The notes beneath the pieces were generated by a model that was not told where the DNA came from, searched no databases, and worked only from the letters and a program-made list of their open reading frames with translations. 64,000 nucleotides of DNA from Chloroflexi bacterium bin20 (lineage in GTDB: Bacteria; Chloroflexota; Anaerolineae; Aggregatilineales; Phototrophicaceae), in the NCBI GenBank assembly GCA_002238485.1, contig MPMG01000010.1, positions 1 to 64,000 on the forward strand. Direction: 5' to 3'. The position numbers and the translations under genes were made by a program. Shown here one piece after another: positions 61,096 to 64,000 of the stretch. The first letter of the stretch is position 1. Every line of letters starts with the position of its first letter.

Positions 61096-61101
61096 ATTAT
61101 A
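61096..61101 (-). promoter_or_regulatory. -10 element for the TIR/NACHT cluster
   Basis: On the minus strand TATAAT lies at 61096-61101 in GAGTATAATTGG, about 40 bases before the GTG start. No clear -35 is seen at the usual spacing; AAAACA occupies the site. It would drive all four genes. Confidence 0.5.
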
Positions 61102-61264
61102 CTCTTGGGCTGCGAGTGTGTTTTGGAAATAGCGCGTGAATCCAGGGCAATCGCTTCAAATCTTTCCATAGCACCACAAGGACGAGCTACAAAGTGGGAC
61201 TATCTTTCGCAGCAAGCGAGTCTGGGCTAAGATGCCCGCAATCCTGAGGGGAAGACACAGCACG

Positions 61265-62149
61265 ATGGAGACATCAAAGCTTTTGCGCGGCAGCATATAT
61301 GGCATCACGGCAGCCAGTTTGTGGGGCAGCTTGTATGTTGTTTCTGATGTTACGCTGCTTGTCGTACCGCCCTTCACGCTGATGAGCGCTCGGCTGACGC
61401 TGGCATTGCTGGTCTTGCTGCCTCTGGCCTGGCGGCGCGGGATCGCCAGGCTCGATTCGCCCGTGCTGCTGCGCATGTTGGCGGTGGGCGTGCTGGGCAT
61501 TGGCATCAGCCTGGGCGCGCAATTTGTGGGCACAGACATGTCCAACGCAGTCAACGGCGCATTGGTTACCAGCGCATCGCCGGCCTTTGTCGTGCTATTC
61601 GCCATCGTCATCCTGCATGAGCGGCTGACCATCTGGCGGTTTATTGCCATCGCGCTGGCGACGACGGGGGTGCTGGCGATCCTCGATCCCGCTAGCGCCG
61701 ATTTCGCCTCCGACACATTCCTTGGCGACCTGTTTCTGGCTTTCGCAGCGCTGACATGGGGCTTGTATTCTGTGCTGGTGCGGCTGCTGTCCCTGCGCTA
61801 TCCGCAACCCACCTTAACCGTGACCGTCTTTGCGCTCTTGGGCGGTCTGCTGGTTTCGCTGCCAGCCAGCGCCTTGGAATTGTCCCAGCGCCCTGTCGGT
61901 TCGCTGGATGCGGGCATCGTGCTGGGCGTGCTCTACTTGGGTCTGGTCTGCACGGCGATTGCGCTGCTGCTGTGGAATCGAGCATTTGCCTTGCTGCCAG
62001 CCAGCGCCGCTTCGCTCTTTTTCTTTGCGCAGCCGCTGTCTGGCGCGGTCTTGGCGGCGGCTCTGCTGGGGCAGCACATGAGCGCCTCGCTGTGGCTGGG
62101 CGGCTTGCTTATCGCGGGCGGAGTGCTGCTTTCCTTGCGCGCCGGCTAG
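61265..62149 (+). CDS. EamA/DMT-family transporter
   Basis: A 294-residue membrane protein with ten predicted spans arranged as two EamA halves. GITAASLWGSLYVVSDV is the first span with the usual W-G pair; SPAFVVLFAIVILHERLTIW and FFAQPLSGAVLAAALLGQHMSASLW are the E-R-L-type loops closing each half. Likely exports a metabolite or amino acid. METSKLLRGSIYG at 61265 is the natural start. It is divergent from the TIR cluster and its stop overlaps the next gene in CTAG. Confidence 0.9.
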   Translation: METSKLLRGSIYGITAASLWGSLYVVSDVTLLVVPPFTLMSARLTLALLVLLPLAWRRGIARLDSPVLLRMLAVGVLGIGISLGAQFVGTDMSNAVNGALVTSASPAFVVLFAIVILHERLTIWRFIAIALATTGVLAILDPASADFASDTFLGDLFLAFAALTWGLYSVLVRLLSLRYPQPTLTVTVFALLGGLLVSLPASALELSQRPVGSLDAGIVLGVLYLGLVCTAIALLLWNRAFALLPASAASLFFFAQPLSGAVLAAALLGQHMSASLWLGGLLIAGGVLLSLRAG

Positions 62150-63288
62150 CCCGCTAGCAATCGCCGGGCTTCGCGCGCCATTTTTAACAAACGGAAGCGG
62201 CGCACCTCGGCGAAGAAGGCGGCAATGTCATCCAGGCTGTCGCTATTGTGCACGATCCGCAATTGCTGATGCTGGGCAGGATCGAGCAGGGAGTTGATGT
62301 CTTGCTTGACTCCCGCCAGCCCGCGCAGCGTCATGCCGCAGGTAAAGCCGATACGCGCCAGCTTCCGATCTCCGCGCCAGCCCGCCTCGCGCAGGCCTTC
62401 CACATAGGCGCTGAATATCGCCTGGTCGAGCCGCTCGGCATAGTCCTGCGTGATGCCGCTGTAATACATGGCGAGCGCAGTCAGCGACACCAACTCTTCG
62501 CCAATGCCGCCGCGCCCGGCCAGCGCCCAGTCCAGCAGTACGAGGCCCTCGTCGCTGTGCAGGATGTTGCGGCGGAAGGCATCGTTGTGGCAAAGAGTCT
62601 GCGGCAGCTGACTCAGCGCATCACGAAAGAGCTGTCGGTCGCCCCAGATCGCCATGATCTCGTCCCGCGCTTCGAATGGCAACGTGATTCGCGCCAGCGG
62701 CTGCTCCAGGCTTTGCGGAAGCGCGGCAAAGGCATCGGCCAGCGCCGGCACGATCGCGCTGTGCCAGCCCTGCGCAAGCCAGTCCTTGGCGGGCAAGTCG
62801 TGTCCTATCATGCTGCCATTCATCCGTCCCAGTTGGCGAGCGATCTCGCGATAATCGTCCAAGGCCCAGTTGTCTTTGCGGTCGGCATAATCCGCCATCC
62901 ATATCCAGCAGGAGTCGCCAAAGTCGCGCAGTTGGACGATTTGTGGCGCGATAAAGGTATTCGCAGGCAGGTCTTCCAGCAGGCGGGCGCGGTAAAGCTC
63001 GTATTCGCGTTTCCAATAGTAAGGCGAATTCGGCGTTTCGCCCGGTCGTTGGAAGAGAATCTTCAGGATGAGACTACTGGGTGGGTCGGCTTCGCTCTCG
63101 ATCCAGAAACGATATAGCGCCGTGCCGCCGATCGCGCCGCCAAAGCCGCCATGCACTGCTTCATAGCCCCACGAGACCACAGCCAGCTGCTCATCTCCAC
63201 CAGCCAGCTGCGCCAGTTCTGTCATCTGCGCCGTGGTCAGCGCCGCCAAACGTTGCTCGGTGGCAGGATCGCTGGTCGCGGACAGCAT
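62146..63288 (-). CDS. Phosphotransferase of the APH/ecdysteroid-kinase-like family
   Basis: A 380-residue kinase-fold protein. TLCHNDAFRRNILHSDEGLVLLDWALAG holds the H-x-D catalytic loop (CHND), the Mg-binding Asn and the second metal Asp in LLDW. The N-terminal glycine-rich part reads GFGGAIGGTALYRF and LILKILF gives the ATP-binding Lys. Substrate unknown; not closely similar to the kinase at 16975-17991. It lies 5 bp upstream of nothing on its strand except the LivF gene at 63294, which precedes it in transcription. Confidence 0.78.
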   Translation of the reverse strand: MLSATSDPATEQRLAALTTAQMTELAQLAGGDEQLAVVSWGYEAVHGGFGGAIGGTALYRFWIESEADPPSSLILKILFQRPGETPNSPYYWKREYELYRARLLEDLPANTFIAPQIVQLRDFGDSCWIWMADYADRKDNWALDDYREIARQLGRMNGSMIGHDLPAKDWLAQGWHSAIVPALADAFAALPQSLEQPLARITLPFEARDEIMAIWGDRQLFRDALSQLPQTLCHNDAFRRNILHSDEGLVLLDWALAGRGGIGEELVSLTALAMYYSGITQDYAERLDQAIFSAYVEGLREAGWRGDRKLARIGFTCGMTLRGLAGVKQDINSLLDPAQHQQLRIVHNSDSLDDIAAFFAEVRRFRLLKMAREARRLLAG

Positions 63289-63293
63289 GCGCT

Positions 63294-64000
63294 TTAGTCG
63301 ATGCCGAGATATGTCTTTTGCACGACTTCGTTCTGCTGCAGGTTGGCTGCCGTATCGCTGATGGCCACTTCGCCACTTTGCAGCACATAGCCGCGGTTGG
63401 CGATCTGCAGCGCCATATGCGCGTTCTGCTCGACCAGCAGAATCGTGACACCTTCGCTGGCGATGCGTTGGATGGCTTCAAAGACCACATCCACCAGCAC
63501 CGGCGCCAAGCCCATGGAAGGCTCATCGAGCAGCAGCAGGCGCGGTCTGGACATCAAGGCGCGGGCGATGGCCAGCATTTGCTGTTCGCCACCGCTGAGC
63601 GTGCCGGCAAATTGTTTGCGCCGTTCTTGCAAGCGTGGGAACATCTCAAAGGCGCTGTCGAGGTCCTCCGATACATCGTCATCCGTGCGGACATAGGCGC
63701 CCATGTCCAGATTTTCTTCGACCGTGAGCTTGGCAAAGACGCCACGACCTTCAGGCACCATAGAGATGCCACGGGCCACCAGCAAATCAGCTCTCGTTGA
63801 TGAGATTTCGCGCCCGTCGTAAACGATGTTGCCACCGCGCGGCGCCATCAAACCGGATATGGTGCGCAGGGTGGTTGTCTTGCCCGCGCCATTCGAGCCG
63901 ATCAGGGCAATGATCTCGGCATTGTCGACCTCAAAAGACACCCCTTTCAGCGCGTGGATATTGCCGTAAAAGGTGTGAATGTCGTTGACTTCCAGCAGCG
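63294..64000 (-). CDS. livF: Branched-chain amino acid ABC transporter ATP-binding protein LivF, start beyond the window
   Basis: The open frame runs off the window edge; translation of 63942-64000 gives LLEVNDIHTFYGNIHALKGV, the usual LivF N-terminus, so only the first one or two codons are missing. Walker A GSNGAGKTTT, the signature LSGGEQQMLAIARAL, Walker B LLLDEPSMGLAP and the switch His (LLVEQNAH region) are complete. It energises uptake of leucine-type amino acids with LivG, permeases and a binding protein expected just outside. An internal Met at 63941 is not the true start. Confidence 0.93.
   Translation of the reverse strand, partial: LLEVNDIHTFYGNIHALKGVSFEVDNAEIIALIGSNGAGKTTTLRTISGLMAPRGGNIVYDGREISSTRADLLVARGISMVPEGRGVFAKLTVEENLDMGAYVRTDDDVSEDLDSAFEMFPRLQERRKQFAGTLSGGEQQMLAIARALMSRPRLLLLDEPSMGLAPVLVDVVFEAIQRIASEGVTILLVEQNAHMALQIANRGYVLQSGEVAISDTAANLQQNEVVQKTYLGID

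Noticed and set aside
1..64000. CRISPR array
   Set aside because: No regularly spaced direct repeats were seen on reading the window; the only repeats are the palindromic element and the poly-G tandem.

Overview
The window is about 64 kb of moderately GC-rich, densely packed bacterial chromosome. Protein content (PyrK/dihydroorotate-dehydrogenase-like pair, peptide ABC transporters, TIR/NACHT/HEAT/formylglycine-enzyme-fold proteins, ArnT-type membrane glycosyltransferases, sulfatase, transglutaminase membrane protein) suggests a member of the Chloroflexota (Anaerolineae-like). That placement is inference from gene style; no rRNA is present. Genes follow both strands in short runs, with ATGA start/stop overlaps inside runs and frequent 4-bp tail-to-tail overlaps (CTAG or CTAA) between convergent genes.

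Layout. 1-430: right end of an ISAs1-like insertion sequence that cuts a lipoprotein gene. 484-6782: aminotransferase, then a peptide ABC transporter operon (binding protein, two permeases) followed by a lipoprotein cytochrome c and a methyltransferase. 6779-9227: transglutaminase-domain membrane protein split by a frameshift. 9347-9711: RNase P RNA. 9788-12969: sulfatase, cold-shock protein with its own promoter and long leader, glycosyltransferase, hypothetical. 13120-19101: a catabolic neighbourhood with two paralogous short-chain dehydrogenases, an aldose-epimerase-like protein, an enolase-like protein with altered active-site residues, a small-molecule kinase and a cis-3-hydroxy-L-proline dehydratase-type enzyme. 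19245-25356: a palindromic repeat, esterase, tRNA-Lys, NAD epimerase, a thioredoxin-like lipoprotein whose first redox cysteine is an in-frame TGA (selenoprotein candidate), glycosyltransferase, TPR protein, Nudix hydrolase, tRNA-Leu. 25357-36068: corrinoid adenosyltransferase, two membrane glycosyltransferases, PyrK-like and DHODH-like pair, FmdB zinc ribbon, Nfu-N-like protein, agmatine deiminase, adenylosuccinate lyase, PfkB kinase, UDP-glucose dehydrogenase. 36260-45071: acyl-CoA synthetase, P1B metal ATPase with a palindromic operator, active and degenerate M50-like membrane proteins in tandem, Rieske oxygenase, flippase-like membrane protein, a second copy of the palindromic repeat, Trm112-like protein. 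45076-52490: ClpB, a secreted protein, a poly-G low-complexity tandem, mannose-6-phosphate isomerase, a coiled-coil membrane protein with internal duplication, a PQQ-type sugar dehydrogenase. 52518-61056: a four-gene, tightly coupled cluster (TIR-STAND-HEAT, TIR-FGE, small coiled-coil protein, NACHT NTPase), the best candidate for an undescribed immunity or cell-death signalling system. 61265-64000: EamA transporter, phosphotransferase, and the start-truncated LivF ATPase.

How the genes work together: solute uptake (peptide and branched-chain amino acid ABC systems, EamA), sugar and hydroxyproline catabolism, envelope glycosylation and a multi-component NTPase/TIR cluster are the main themes. 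The most unusual items are the TIR/NACHT cluster, the TGA-for-Cys thioredoxin, the palindromic repeat family with covarying arms, the enolase and DHODH homologues lacking standard catalytic residues, and the degenerate M50 paralogue.
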